Assembly: GCA_026710045.1 (NCBI GenBank) | Contig: JAPORU010000161.1 | Span: 20,025 to 84,024, forward strand | Direction: 5' to 3' | DNA length: 64,000 bases | DNA from: Aestuariivita sp. | Lineage (GTDB): Bacteria; Pseudomonadota; Alphaproteobacteria; Rhodobacterales; Rhodobacteraceae | Shown: positions 30,392 through 40,008 of the stretch, piece by piece | Position numbering within the stretch: position 1 is the first letter of the stretch | How the letters are laid out: every line of letters begins with the position of its first letter | Notes under the pieces: model-generated | What the model was told of the DNA's origin: nothing | The model's input: the letters and a program-made list of their open reading frames with translations, nothing else | Databases searched by the model: none | Made by a program: the position numbers and the translations under genes

Positions 30392-31224
30392 TCAATCGCC
30401 TTAAAATACCGATCGCCACGCCACGCCCAGAAGGAAAACAAGGATCCTCCGGCAGACGAAAACAAAAGACGATCGGCCCGTCCAACAAAATTCTCAAGAG
30501 GTACGAATCCGACGCCCCCAACACGTGTCGGATAACGACTGTCCGATGAATTATCACGATTGTCACCGACCATAAAATAATGACCTTCGGGTACACGAAA
30601 TTCCTGGGTATTATCAGAGCTCTGGTTACGAAGATTCAAGATACTGTAGCGGACCCCATTCGGTAGAGTTTCAATTTGACGTTGCTTTTCACAGATGCTG
30701 TTCTGACGCGAAGCAACATTCACACATTGCGGCGACACCTGTGCGGGTCCCTGAGGGTTGCTCGATTCAGCAAAGATACCCGCATCTTCACGTTCAACCG
30801 GATCACCGTTAATCAATAGAATACCGTTGCGGAATTGTATCCTGTCTTCAGGCAATCCGACGATACGCTTGATAAAATCGCGCCCCGAAACCGGATGGCG
30901 AAAGACCGCGACATCACCACGCTTTGGTAAACCGCCGAACAACCGCGTGTTCGCACCCGAAAAAATGCCGCAGAGATCTTTCGCATCGATATCAACACCC
31001 AATGATTCGATCCGAACACTTGGGCAGGAGGCATACGAGTAACCATACACCATCTTGTTGACGAACAAAAAATCCCCGACAAGCAAAGTCTCCTTCATCG
31101 ACCCGGACGGAATCCAGAAGGGTTGAAAGAACAACGTCCGAAACACCCCGGCAATGAGCAACGCATAAATGATGGTCTTTACCGTCTCAATTGCAAAGCC
31201 CGAAGATTTCTTTTTTTTGGCCAT
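30388..31224 (-). CDS. lepB: Signal peptidase I
   Basis: Inner-membrane protease that removes signal peptides from exported proteins. The 278-residue protein has one N-terminal transmembrane helix after a KKKK cluster, the catalytic Ser in IPSGSMKETLL (about residue 42) and the catalytic Lys in RDFIKRIVGLPED (about 119). A periplasmic insertion holds several Cys residues. ATG 31224 has a GGA about six bases upstream; an ATG two codons earlier (31230) is also possible. An A8 run encodes the Lys cluster. Confidence 0.94.
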   Translation of the reverse strand: MAKKKKSSGFAIETVKTIIYALLIAGVFRTLFFQPFWIPSGSMKETLLVGDFLFVNKMVYGYSYASCPSVRIESLGVDIDAKDLCGIFSGANTRLFGGLPKRGDVAVFRHPVSGRDFIKRIVGLPEDRIQFRNGILLINGDPVEREDAGIFAESSNPQGPAQVSPQCVNVASRQNSICEKQRQIETLPNGVRYSILNLRNQSSDNTQEFRVPEGHYFMVGDNRDNSSDSRYPTRVGGVGFVPLENFVGRADRLLFSSAGGSLFSFWAWRGDRYFKAIE

Positions 31225-31286
31225 TGTCATTCCAATTGATCAGAGTCCAGAATATCTAAGAGCGTCTACGTGTAACGCCCATCACG

Positions 31287-31703
31287 TCACGTCAAAACGG
31301 CATCGTTCTTGGATAAGGCTTCAATCACTACGAAAGCTTGCGCAAACGGATAATCATCCGACAAGGATACATGAATTCGAGCAATATGCCCGATCGGCGT
31401 GATTTGCTTCAAGCGCTCTGCAGCAGCACCCTTAACGTGCATGGCCGCTTGACCCATCGCATGATTACCCACCGTCATATCAGACCATGCCACACCCATC
31501 CTCAGGCCTGTGCCAAGTGCCTTTGCGCACGCCTCCTTCGCAGCCCATCGCTTCGCATAGGTTCCCGCGCTATCGCGTCGACCATCGGCCTTGTTTCGCT
31601 CTGTCTCAGAAAAGACACGATCACGAAAACGATCTCCAAATCGATCCAGAGTCCGCTGAATGCGATCAATGCTGGTTACATCCGTTCCGACGCCCAAGAT
31701 CAT
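31287..31703 (-). CDS. acpS: Holo-[acyl-carrier-protein] synthase
   Basis: Transfers 4'-phosphopantetheine from CoA to apo-ACP for fatty acid synthesis. The 138-residue protein has the Mg-binding residues D8 ([14 protein letters not shown]) and E57 ([16 protein letters not shown]). Length is typical. It starts 3 bp after the upstream hydrolase gene and precedes lepB; the usual pdxJ-acpS adjacency is interrupted by that hydrolase gene. Confidence 0.94.
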   Translation of the reverse strand: MILGVGTDVTSIDRIQRTLDRFGDRFRDRVFSETERNKADGRRDSAGTYAKRWAAKEACAKALGTGLRMGVAWSDMTVGNHAMGQAAMHVKGAAAERLKQITPIGHIARIHVSLSDDYPFAQAFVVIEALSKNDAVLT

Positions 31704-31706
31704 GTC

Positions 31707-33164
31707 TCAACCTGCAGAATAGAGAGGAAAACTCACACCGAGCGCCCAAGCCAAACACAACCCCAAACCCAGACCGACCCCTGTAACGCCTTGTCGTTTC
31801 GCCACCCACCGGCCCATCAATCCATACACCACAAAAAAAAGAACGATTATGGGCATGATCATCATCAAGAAGAACAGTCCATCAAAATCCAGAAAAACCG
31901 CAAAGCCCAGTGAACCCAAAAACGCTAATCGAGCCAGCACCCGTTTCCACCACGGCTCCTCCCCGCCGCGAAGGACAAGCGTATCCGCCAGCAAAAACGG
32001 TACAGCACCGATCGCCAACGTCACTATGAGCCAAACACGTCCTGATGTGGCTCCATAATTTGCAACATAACGATCCAGCAAAAATCCAAGAACAATACCT
32101 CCCCACAGCACGACTGCCGACAGTCCCAGCCAAGAAGGTTTGGGAAACGGTACATGATAACGGTGCAACAACGCAAGTTGAATTGCTCCAAAGAGGCCAA
32201 TGTGTACAACCAGATGATCCGCAACCAAGACCGGCAGAAAATTGGGCTTCATCCATATTGCCAGTACGGGTGCAACCACTGCAGGAATAAGCAAAAGCAC
32301 ACTAAACCTCCCAGTACTCAAGACGGGTTGTACCGGTTGTTCGAGCTTCGGCAAAAGATACGATAAAGGCCGTGCTGCAAATACAATCGTGACAAGAAGA
32401 ACCAGAATCCAGAATCCCGAAGCTGGAATCGGCGGAATTTGATCACGGCCGTAATACTCATTGAGCCAAGTCACGGCTTCGAATCGACCCTGGCGGCTGT
32501 GCAAGACGCCAATATGTTCGACCATCGGCGCCACAACAGCTTTTCGTCGAACATCATCCCGTATCGCGACCGTCCCGGCATTCGTTTCCGGAACAACCAT
32601 GCTGACCGCACCCAACGCAAATTCCCGCAATCGAGTCTCCCATTCGCCGACGATCATCAGCATATCCGGAGGATAAGTCGCCGTTATCAAACGACTGAAG
32701 GCCGAGACAACAATCAACGGACCGAATGTATCGAATACGTGTGCCGCTCTTATGATCACATCCGTCGCCATTGAGTGCCCCAGCAGCGCGACGGGAGAAT
32801 CCGAACCTGCATACCTGGAAACGTCATAGAGTTCTTCGATTAGTTTTTGCGTCGTACCATCGATGGCTGTGATATCACCAGACATCGGAATCGGATTACG
32901 GCCGTGACCCAGGAAATCAAACGTGATCACCTTATATCCCGCCTGTGCCAGGACCAATGCATAACCTTGCATCATCTGACGAGAACCCGCAAATCCATGC
33001 GCAATAACAACTGTCGGCCCGTTCCCATCGTAGACAGTAATCGGCGTTGTACCAACCTTGCCATCGAAAATCGTCAACCCGGCGCGCGCCTGTTCAAGAT
33101 TATAAACAGCCGCTGCAAAAATGAGACCTATGCAAATCAGAACCAGCCCATTGGACCTATTCAT
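31707..33164 (-). CDS. Alpha/beta-hydrolase fused to a polytopic membrane domain
   Basis: A 485-residue protein. An N-terminal helix (NGLVLICIGLIFAAAVYNL) is followed by an alpha/beta-hydrolase domain with oxyanion segment AHGFAGSRQ, TFDFLGHGRN and nucleophile S131 in LLGHSMAT; the second half (from about 260) contains seven or so hydrophobic helices. Substrate unknown; lipid or peptide cleavage at the membrane is possible. ATG 33164 places the first helix at the N-terminus; upstream in-frame ATGs (33194, 33203) are alternatives. It sits between pdxJ and acpS in an operon of core genes. Confidence 0.78.
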   Translation of the reverse strand: MNRSNGLVLICIGLIFAAAVYNLEQARAGLTIFDGKVGTTPITVYDGNGPTVVIAHGFAGSRQMMQGYALVLAQAGYKVITFDFLGHGRNPIPMSGDITAIDGTTQKLIEELYDVSRYAGSDSPVALLGHSMATDVIIRAAHVFDTFGPLIVVSAFSRLITATYPPDMLMIVGEWETRLREFALGAVSMVVPETNAGTVAIRDDVRRKAVVAPMVEHIGVLHSRQGRFEAVTWLNEYYGRDQIPPIPASGFWILVLLVTIVFAARPLSYLLPKLEQPVQPVLSTGRFSVLLLIPAVVAPVLAIWMKPNFLPVLVADHLVVHIGLFGAIQLALLHRYHVPFPKPSWLGLSAVVLWGGIVLGFLLDRYVANYGATSGRVWLIVTLAIGAVPFLLADTLVLRGGEEPWWKRVLARLAFLGSLGFAVFLDFDGLFFLMMIMPIIVLFFVVYGLMGRWVAKRQGVTGVGLGLGLCLAWALGVSFPLYSAG

Positions 33165-33224
33165 GTCCAAACGACCCTGAAACACCGATTCCATTCTACG
33201 CAAACACGCATCGAAACCCGGACG

Positions 33225-33974
33225 TTAGGACCGTGCTTCATCCATGATACGACGCATTTCCAGGATCGCCGGTTTGAGACCTCTAAAGATCGCCTCTCCA
33301 ATCAGGAAATGACCGATATTCAATTCCTTCACTGCGGGAAGAGCCGCCACTGCTGCTGCCGTCCCAAAGGTAAGACCATGACCGACATGCACTTCCAAAT
33401 CCAGTTCATCGGCGTACGCCGACATCTCCTTTATGGCTTCAAATTCATGATCGCGATCTGCAAATCGCCCTTCGTTATGAGCATCGCAATACGCACCGGA
33501 ATGAAGTTCGACGACATCCGCACCAATTTGCTTTGCCGCATCAATTTGCCGCACATTCGCAGCAACAAATAACGACACCCGACACCCGACATCGCGCAAA
33601 GGTGCAATAAAGTCGCTCAGTCGTGACGCCTCACTGACGACATCGAGTCCTCCTTCGGTTGTACGCTCCTCGCGTCGTTCCGGAACAAGACACACGGCAT
33701 GTGGTTTATGACGTAACGCGATCGCCCGCATTTCAACTGTGGCGGCCATTTCAAAATTAAGTGGCACTGTCAAAACATCCATCAACCGGTCAATGTCCGC
33801 ATCCGCAATATGGCGACGATCCTCCCGCAAATGCGCCGTGATGCCGTCAACACCCGCATCTTCAGCGAGTTCGGCCGCTCTCAACGGATCCGGACTGTCG
33901 CCTCCACGGGCATTTCGAACCGTCGCAACATGATCAATGTTCAGGCCAAGACGAATATACTTCGAATCCTGCAT
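33225..33974 (-). CDS. pdxJ: Pyridoxine 5'-phosphate synthase
   Basis: Condenses 1-deoxyxylulose 5-phosphate and amino-acetone phosphate into pyridoxine 5'-phosphate, the DXP-dependent vitamin B6 route; cytoplasmic TIM barrel. The 249-residue protein has LGLNIDHVATVRNARGG, GITAHLREDRRHI, CLVPERREERTTEGG and VELHSGAYC, all family motifs. ATG 33974 is preceded by GGAG on the coding strand. No epimerase-type partner is adjacent. Confidence 0.96.
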   Translation of the reverse strand: MQDSKYIRLGLNIDHVATVRNARGGDSPDPLRAAELAEDAGVDGITAHLREDRRHIADADIDRLMDVLTVPLNFEMAATVEMRAIALRHKPHAVCLVPERREERTTEGGLDVVSEASRLSDFIAPLRDVGCRVSLFVAANVRQIDAAKQIGADVVELHSGAYCDAHNEGRFADRDHEFEAIKEMSAYADELDLEVHVGHGLTFGTAAAVAALPAVKELNIGHFLIGEAIFRGLKPAILEMRRIMDEARS

Positions 33975-34035
33975 AATATCTCCGATTATGAAACGTGACT
34001 GTCATGTGGTTATGTAAACCAATTCCAGCTGGCCA

Positions 34036-34683
34036 CTAACTTTTCTTGGCCAAATTGATTTTTGTCTTTTTCTTGATCGTATTAAATTTGCTTTTGATCA
34101 CACCGCGGCGACGCTTTTGGTAAGCTCGTATCAACGGCACAGAAAAGTAATAGAACAGCGTCGCAACCACAATCCCAGGCAATATCCCGCCGATCATGAA
34201 GGGGAAGAAGACGTCATCGACAAAGGCGTGAAATTCCGTCCAATCGGCCGTACGATCCGTAAAAGTAGCCAAGACATTGTACTTGACTTCAAACCACGCA
34301 TCAGCGAACCGGCCCAGAAACGGCCTTTGATTGCTCTCAATATATTCAACACCCAGCAACCAGTGTCCCACTTGCAGAGACACCAGTCCGATTGGCACGT
34401 AGGTCAACGGATTACCAAAGAATGTTGCCATCAACGAGGCGACAATATTACCACGTACGATCCGGGCGATGATAACGGCCAGAATAAAATGAAAACCGAA
34501 CAACGGCGTGAAAGTGGTAAAGATGCCCGCCGCGATACCCCGTGCGATGCGCTCGGGACTATCGGGAAGACGCCTGACACGATGCTTGATATAATGAAAG
34601 GTACGCCGCCAACCACCTCTTGGGTAGAGAAAATCAACAGCGATTCGTAACACAGATCGCCGATCGCGACGCTTGAATACCAC
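34036..34683 (-). CDS. DUF2062 family membrane protein
   Basis: A 215-residue inner-membrane protein with three to four helices and the DUF2062 signature RIARGIAAGIFTTFTPLFGFHF and FFGNPLTYVPIG. Some relatives are fused to glycosyltransferases, but the function is unknown. It starts with a GTG at 34683, 19 bp after rsh, and ends in a very basic lysine-rich tail. It lies between rsh and pdxJ, a frequent alphaproteobacterial position. Confidence 0.83.
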   Translation of the reverse strand: MVFKRRDRRSVLRIAVDFLYPRGGWRRTFHYIKHRVRRLPDSPERIARGIAAGIFTTFTPLFGFHFILAVIIARIVRGNIVASLMATFFGNPLTYVPIGLVSLQVGHWLLGVEYIESNQRPFLGRFADAWFEVKYNVLATFTDRTADWTEFHAFVDDVFFPFMIGGILPGIVVATLFYYFSVPLIRAYQKRRRGVIKSKFNTIKKKTKINLAKKS

Positions 34684-34702
34684 CCCTCTTCCCTTTCACT
34701 CT

Positions 34703-36844
34703 TCAAGCGTCACTTTCAACAAACGCCCGCGTCTTTACCGTCTTCCGAAATCGCTCCAAAGAAGACACATCGCTGTCCGCCTCGAGAACGGCCATCAGCG
34801 CATGCAAATGCGTTACGTCCCGCAATTCAACTTCAATCTGCATCTGATAGAAATCAGGTTTCCGATCCGTAAAATTCAAGTTTGATATATTTGCCTTCTG
34901 CTCCCCGATTAATGTACAAATTCGCCCGAGAACACCCGCATCATTACCAATGGTCATCAGGAGTGTCGCTCCGTAGACAGGCGGATGGGTGCCCGACTGC
35001 CAGTGAAGATCAATCCAACGCCGCGATTCATTTTCATATTGACGCAGAACATCACAATCAATCGCATGAACAACAACCCCCTTACCACGATGCGTAATTC
35101 CGACAATTCGCTCACCGGGAAGAGGGGAACAACATGTTGCCCTCTTGAAGGACTGATCTTGCTCAAGACCGATCACGGCACGTAGCGGTGATATCTCGTC
35201 AACATCCGATGGCACCAGATCAGAATAAACCGCCTTCACAACACTGTGTGTATTGATTTCCGCACTTCCCAGCATCTTCAGTAGCATATCCCGGTCCTCG
35301 AGGCCGAGATTTTTTGCCGCAGTATCCAGAACTTTATCGGTCGACTTTCGTCCAATATTCTCAAAAGCCGCTCGTGCAAGTTCTTTACCCAACTTCTTGA
35401 ACCGATTTCGATCAAGGTCACGAAGTGCCAGACGAATCGCCGTCCGAGCCTTTCCGGTCGTTGCAAATTCCAACCAGCTTGCCTGAGGTTTTTGTCCCTC
35501 CGCAGTAATTATCTCGACAGATTGTCCATTCTTGAGCCGAGTCCAAAGGGGCATGCGCACCCCGTCCACCTTACCTCCCGCCGTTCTTGAACCAAGTTTC
35601 GAATGTATCGCGAAAGCAAAATCAATCAGTGTTGCACACTGCGGCAACTCGATCACGTCCCCCTTGGGTGAGAAGCAGAACACCCGATCCGAGTACATTT
35701 CCAGCTTGACCGCTTCAAGAAATTCATGATGATCTTCTTGCCCCTCAAACTGCTCATTTAAAGAGGAAATCCATTTCACCGGATTTACGGCAAAAGGATT
35801 CTCAACACGAACGCCATCACGATAGGACCAATGGGCGGCTACACCCGTTTCGGCAACCTCGTGCATCGCGTGCGTACGAATTTGCACTTCGACCATCTTG
35901 CCATCCTGACCGGAAACCGTTGAGTGCAGAGAGCGATAACCGTTCGACTTTGGTTGACTGATGTAGTCAACAAATCGGTCGGGTACAGCACACCACCTTC
36001 TGTGAATGGCACCCAGTGCCCGATAACAGTCCTCCTCATCTTCCGTAATTACGCGAAACCCATAAATGTCCGAAAGACGGGTAAAACCCTGCTTCTTCTC
36101 CTCCATCTTTCGCCAGACTGAATAGGGCTTCTTGGCTCTCCCATAAACTTTGGCTTCAATCCCGGCCTGCTCAAGCTCTCGGCGCATATCCATTGTAATG
36201 CGATGAATGACATCACCGGCATCCTTCTGCAACGTAATGAACCGACGGATAATCGATTGGCGCGCGTTAGAATTCAGTACCTTGAAGGCGAGATCCTCGA
36301 GCTCCTCCCGCATCCACTGCATGCCCATTCGTCCAGCAAGCGGTGCGTAGATTTCCATCGTCTCATGCGCTTTCTTGATCTGTTTCTGTGGATCAAGAGC
36401 CTTGATTGTCCGCATGTTATGCAGACGATCTGCCAGCTTGACGAGGATGACACGCAGATCCTTCGATGTCGCAATAAAAAGTTTGCGAAGATTTTCGGCT
36501 TCCTTGGTCTCGAGACTCGACAACTGAAGCTTTGTCAACTTCGTGACACCATCGACCAGTATCGCAACTTCCTCTCCAAAATACTGTGAAATTTCGCTGT
36601 AGGAGGCTGTGGTATCCTCAATCGTGTCGTGAAGGAGTGCCGTGATTATCGTTGAATCGTCAAGTTTTTGCTCGGCCAGAATCTCAGCCACGGCGACGGG
36701 GTGAGCAAAATAGGGATCGCCGGAATATCGGACCTGCCCCGCATGAAATTCTTGTCCAAACTTATAGGCCGCCGAGATACGTTGCGAATTTGTCTTCGGG
36801 TTATAGGCGCGGACGAGCGCATTTAAGCCCTCTACCTTTAGCAT
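34703..36844 (-). CDS. spoT: Bifunctional (p)ppGpp synthetase/hydrolase (RSH)
   Basis: Makes and degrades the alarmone (p)ppGpp in the stringent response. The 713-residue protein begins MLKVEGLNALVRAYNP; the hydrolase HD motif HDTIEDT (72-78) is intact, as is the synthetase region (YGFRVITEDEEDCYRALG, SKSNGYRSLH-like). A TGS domain and a C-terminal ACT domain (TLIGEQKANISNLNF) follow. ATG 36844 is chosen; the longer frame to 36943 runs into rpoZ. It follows rpoZ by 16 bp, the standard arrangement. Confidence 0.95.
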   Translation of the reverse strand: MLKVEGLNALVRAYNPKTNSQRISAAYKFGQEFHAGQVRYSGDPYFAHPVAVAEILAEQKLDDSTIITALLHDTIEDTTASYSEISQYFGEEVAILVDGVTKLTKLQLSSLETKEAENLRKLFIATSKDLRVILVKLADRLHNMRTIKALDPQKQIKKAHETMEIYAPLAGRMGMQWMREELEDLAFKVLNSNARQSIIRRFITLQKDAGDVIHRITMDMRRELEQAGIEAKVYGRAKKPYSVWRKMEEKKQGFTRLSDIYGFRVITEDEEDCYRALGAIHRRWCAVPDRFVDYISQPKSNGYRSLHSTVSGQDGKMVEVQIRTHAMHEVAETGVAAHWSYRDGVRVENPFAVNPVKWISSLNEQFEGQEDHHEFLEAVKLEMYSDRVFCFSPKGDVIELPQCATLIDFAFAIHSKLGSRTAGGKVDGVRMPLWTRLKNGQSVEIITAEGQKPQASWLEFATTGKARTAIRLALRDLDRNRFKKLGKELARAAFENIGRKSTDKVLDTAAKNLGLEDRDMLLKMLGSAEINTHSVVKAVYSDLVPSDVDEISPLRAVIGLEQDQSFKRATCCSPLPGERIVGITHRGKGVVVHAIDCDVLRQYENESRRWIDLHWQSGTHPPVYGATLLMTIGNDAGVLGRICTLIGEQKANISNLNFTDRKPDFYQMQIEVELRDVTHLHALMAVLEADSDVSSLERFRKTVKTRAFVESDA

Positions 36845-36860
36845 CCGATCCCCATAACAT

Positions 36861-37211
36861 TCAACTTTCCTTAGCGGCCTCCATGAGTGCTCGCAAAAGA
36901 TTGGAGTCGACCTCATCGTCGTCGGGCTTATCCTCGGGATCACGCATGAGAAGCATCATCTGATCTTCTTCAGGTTCATCAATTTCAATCTGGGTCTGAT
37001 TCGATTCAATCAAACGCTCTCGAATACGATCAACCTCTTCTGTCTCCTCTGCGATCTCCCGCAAGGCAACAACGGGATTCTTGTCATTATCGCGCTCGAT
37101 CGTCAGCGGTCGGCCCGATGAGATTTCACGGGCACGGAATGCCGAAAGTACGACCAAATCAAACCGATTCGGTACTTTATCAATGCAATCTTCAACGGTA
37201 ACCCGGGCCAT
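36861..37211 (-). CDS. rpoZ: RNA polymerase omega subunit
   Basis: Small subunit that stabilises RNA polymerase and forms part of a ppGpp site. The 116-residue protein opens [29 protein letters not shown], contains [15 protein letters not shown] and ends in an acidic tail. It heads the rpoZ-rsh transcription unit and, given spacing, possibly the long downstream run. Confidence 0.94.
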   Translation of the reverse strand: MARVTVEDCIDKVPNRFDLVVLSAFRAREISSGRPLTIERDNDKNPVVALREIAEETEEVDRIRERLIESNQTQIEIDEPEEDQMMLLMRDPEDKPDDDEVDSNLLRALMEAAKES

Positions 37212-37873
37212 TATTGTTCTCCAAGGAAAAAAGAGGAAACCTAGAGTTTAATCTTGCGTTGCGGTTCTTTCAAGGCCCAAAATTTCTAGTCACGGGTCCC
37301 GTTTAAAATGTTTCGCCACATGAAAAGAGAAAAACTGAAAGCCGCCCATTGTCTTTTCAGTATATATCCGTGTGTAACTGACTCGGCCCGCAATCACTAC
37401 CACACCACATATGCATAGCAAGTGACGGACGGAGTCTCTTTATAAGAGAGCATTTCTTGGGCGGCATTTAACCGTAAGGCAGCCGTCACTTCCTCGCCTG
37501 CCACCGACACCCCTATTATGAGAGCGATCCGCACGGAAGCTCGAACATGACGTGTGAATCATGCATATCATCGTTTTCGTTGACGTCTTTCGTACGCGAT
37601 CCGGATCAGAACGCGTCCTGTCATTCTTGCCGATTGCACAGAACAAACTTGACGACCGCCAAGATCAGGCGGGTTGGTTGGACTATGACAAACAAAGATG
37701 ACAGTTTTCCGGCCAAGACTGAACGGGTCGATTCAAGCGTATTCGATTGAATCGGATCGGGCATGATACGGCGGACAGAGACCCCTCCACAGAGAATCAC
37801 CTTGGTGCAGAACCGCTTGATGGGCACGGTATCCGGACTGTATGGATCGCGCACTTCTGTTGACGCCTTCCCG
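37212..37873. other. Gap upstream of rpoZ
   Basis: About 660 bp without a recognisable gene. Minus-strand frames such as 37621-37893 show no family features. A small AT-rich hairpin, TCTCTT/AAGAGA, lies at 37435-37449. The rpoZ promoter must be here. No tRNA is seen. Confidence 0.45.
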
Positions 37874-38893
37874 TTACGTTTCGGACGGAACATTCGTCAG
37901 AGCGTGCATACGATCGAAAACGTCGATCCCCAGTTGGCGATAAAGATCGAGCATATCGATCATCACCCAGTTCTCGCGGATCTGCCGGTGCTCCACGCGC
38001 CAAAAATCCAACGACCGTCGGTTGAAACGCTTGCCCGTGGGCGCAAGTCCCAGAAAACCTTCGCCAGAATGCGTGGCTGTACCCGAGGGCCAACCGGTGA
38101 AAGCCACCAGATCACGATCGCCAAAGAACACGCCTTCATCCAGGTGACGCGTGTTTTTAGACAAACCCGTCCGAAAACCTTTCAATACGATATCACGGAT
38201 GCCGTTGTGTCCGCGCGCCGACCCAATACCCGTAGGTCCGTACCACGGCGCATGCGGGTGCCAGTGCGCCCCGAGACCACGATCGGGCGTTTCCTCATCA
38301 CCGTTCTGCAAATCGTGAAGCATGTCCCAAACGACTTGCACCGATGTCGCGGCCCATTTGGCGTCGAAAGGTGATACAATTGCACCGCGTCCGTCGGATG
38401 GACCGGGGCACATCCATTCCACTCCACGTTGTGCCCCCATCGGCCAGACGTTCGCCTGACGCATAAGCTGTGGAATGTCCCACAACGCTTCCATCTCAAC
38501 GATCTGGTTCCCCTCGACCCGGAAGTATTCATGATAACGCATGAAGACCGGTACGCCGGTGGACGGGATCCCGATCCATGGAGCCTGAAAGGTACCCATA
38601 AAATGTCCACCAAGACCAATCCAATCACCCGATTGTCCATCACCCCATCTCGGTCCGGCCATAACGATAAAGTCCGCACGCTCCATATCGGGAAACGCAG
38701 TGAGAAACGGTGCGTAAACTCTTTTCCAGAATGCGTTTGCCCCGATCATTTCACCGAAGGGATATCCGAGACGCAGTCGTGCCACAGGAGAGATCACACT
38801 ATCCAGGGTCTCCTGAATCATGCCTGCATCCGCAGACCGTAAGGCCTGTCTAAGCGGAGCGATGAGCTGTTTATGCACGTTGTGTCGACTCAC
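37874..38893 (-). CDS. Tandem NTF2/SnoaL-like domain protein
   Basis: A 339-residue soluble protein with two copies of a SnoaL/NTF2-like fold, about 15-150 and 175-325. Each copy has a FWKRVYAPFL or IRDIVLKGFR type helix followed by strands such as MRYHEYFRVEGNQIVEMEALWD and SLDFWRVEHRQIRENWVMIDM. Such proteins include ester- and polyketide-cyclase-like enzymes and binding proteins; no catalytic residues can be named. It is monocistronic, flanked by gaps of 660 and 260 bp, and looks richer in G+C than its neighbours, so it may be acquired. Confidence 0.72.
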   Translation of the reverse strand: MSRHNVHKQLIAPLRQALRSADAGMIQETLDSVISPVARLRLGYPFGEMIGANAFWKRVYAPFLTAFPDMERADFIVMAGPRWGDGQSGDWIGLGGHFMGTFQAPWIGIPSTGVPVFMRYHEYFRVEGNQIVEMEALWDIPQLMRQANVWPMGAQRGVEWMCPGPSDGRGAIVSPFDAKWAATSVQVVWDMLHDLQNGDEETPDRGLGAHWHPHAPWYGPTGIGSARGHNGIRDIVLKGFRTGLSKNTRHLDEGVFFGDRDLVAFTGWPSGTATHSGEGFLGLAPTGKRFNRRSLDFWRVEHRQIRENWVMIDMLDLYRQLGIDVFDRMHALTNVPSET

Positions 38894-39154
38894 CCTTCAC
38901 GGCCCCTGCTGTCAACATGCTACCCCTCTCTGATGCAGATAAATCTGCGTCTTCACACTATGAACACCATTATCGTCTATGCGCGACAACGTCTGAAAAA
39001 CTTCTAATCACCTTATCTATGTCCACCGATTCAACAATGAAACGCACCGCCTCAATTGCGCACAAGGTGCACAAGGTCATTTTTTCTGCAAGACCATTAG
39101 AATTTAAAAGAAACCTCAACGCTTGTCCTCGTTCATCTGAATTTAGCGGACTCC

Positions 39155-39742
39155 TTAAACCGACGATATATCACACAAAGCGTCCTCTGGTAAATCGTCG
39201 ACCATATCTCTGACTGTCTTTCCTGACAAAGGATGACGCCATTCAGGAGCGATATCCAATAGAGGAATAAGTACAAACGCACGGTTCTCCATTCGAGGAT
39301 GTGGAAGAACCAATTGCTGCGGCGCACGCACCCTTTGTTCCTCCAAGGTTAACTCACGCCACAACAGATAGGTATGCCTGTCGGGCCAGATGGATGATCC
39401 CGCCGCGATCAAATCAAGATCAAGCGTACGATTTCCCCAACGTTCATGACGCTGGCGTCCCATCACCGCTTCCGTCTGATGAAGTTTGCCAAGAACCTTG
39501 TCCGGTGTCTCACGAGCGCCTATGACAATAGCCGCGTTGATGTAACTTGGACCTGCTCCCTTCGGAACGCATGGCGTTCGGAAAAAACGGCTGACCGATC
39601 GAAGCTCAATTCCCTGAGTCACCAATTCCTGTAATGCACGCACAAGATTACTTTCCGGTGCTCCATCCGGCTCTGATAAATTTGCTCCCAGGGCAACCAA
39701 CATTTCAGAATGATCACAAGGCATGAATTGGGCTTTGTCCAT
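39155..39742 (-). CDS. folK: 2-amino-4-hydroxy-6-hydroxymethyldihydropteridine pyrophosphokinase
   Basis: Pyrophosphorylates the pterin alcohol before condensation with p-aminobenzoate in folate synthesis; cytoplasmic. The 195-residue protein has VALGANL, FFRTPCVPKGAGPSYINAA, the active-site RWGNRTLDLDLIA and the LPHPRMENRAFVLIPLLDIAPEW block. Starts at 39742, 39724 or 39703 are all possible; no Shine-Dalgarno decides. No folP or folB lies beside it. Confidence 0.93.
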   Translation of the reverse strand: MDKAQFMPCDHSEMLVALGANLSEPDGAPESNLVRALQELVTQGIELRSVSRFFRTPCVPKGAGPSYINAAIVIGARETPDKVLGKLHQTEAVMGRQRHERWGNRTLDLDLIAAGSSIWPDRHTYLLWRELTLEEQRVRAPQQLVLPHPRMENRAFVLIPLLDIAPEWRHPLSGKTVRDMVDDLPEDALCDISSV

Positions 39743-40008
39743 CAGAAAAGGGCCTAGGTATGTGACTTCTTATCTTAACGTCAATCGTCATTAAGAGACC
39801 GCATCGTGACGACTCGTTCAGAGCGTTCAAGGCAAAGAGCTCAATCCCTGTATCATCCAAAAGCGGGCAAATGCAAAAACTGCACGACACGACCGGTCTG
39901 AACACAGACATTCAGCCTTTAACATTTAACATCACGTGACCATACGAACACATGCCCACCCGCTGCGAGCGGAGCGTGATTCCACAATTGACGACAGAAT
40001 CATGGAGA

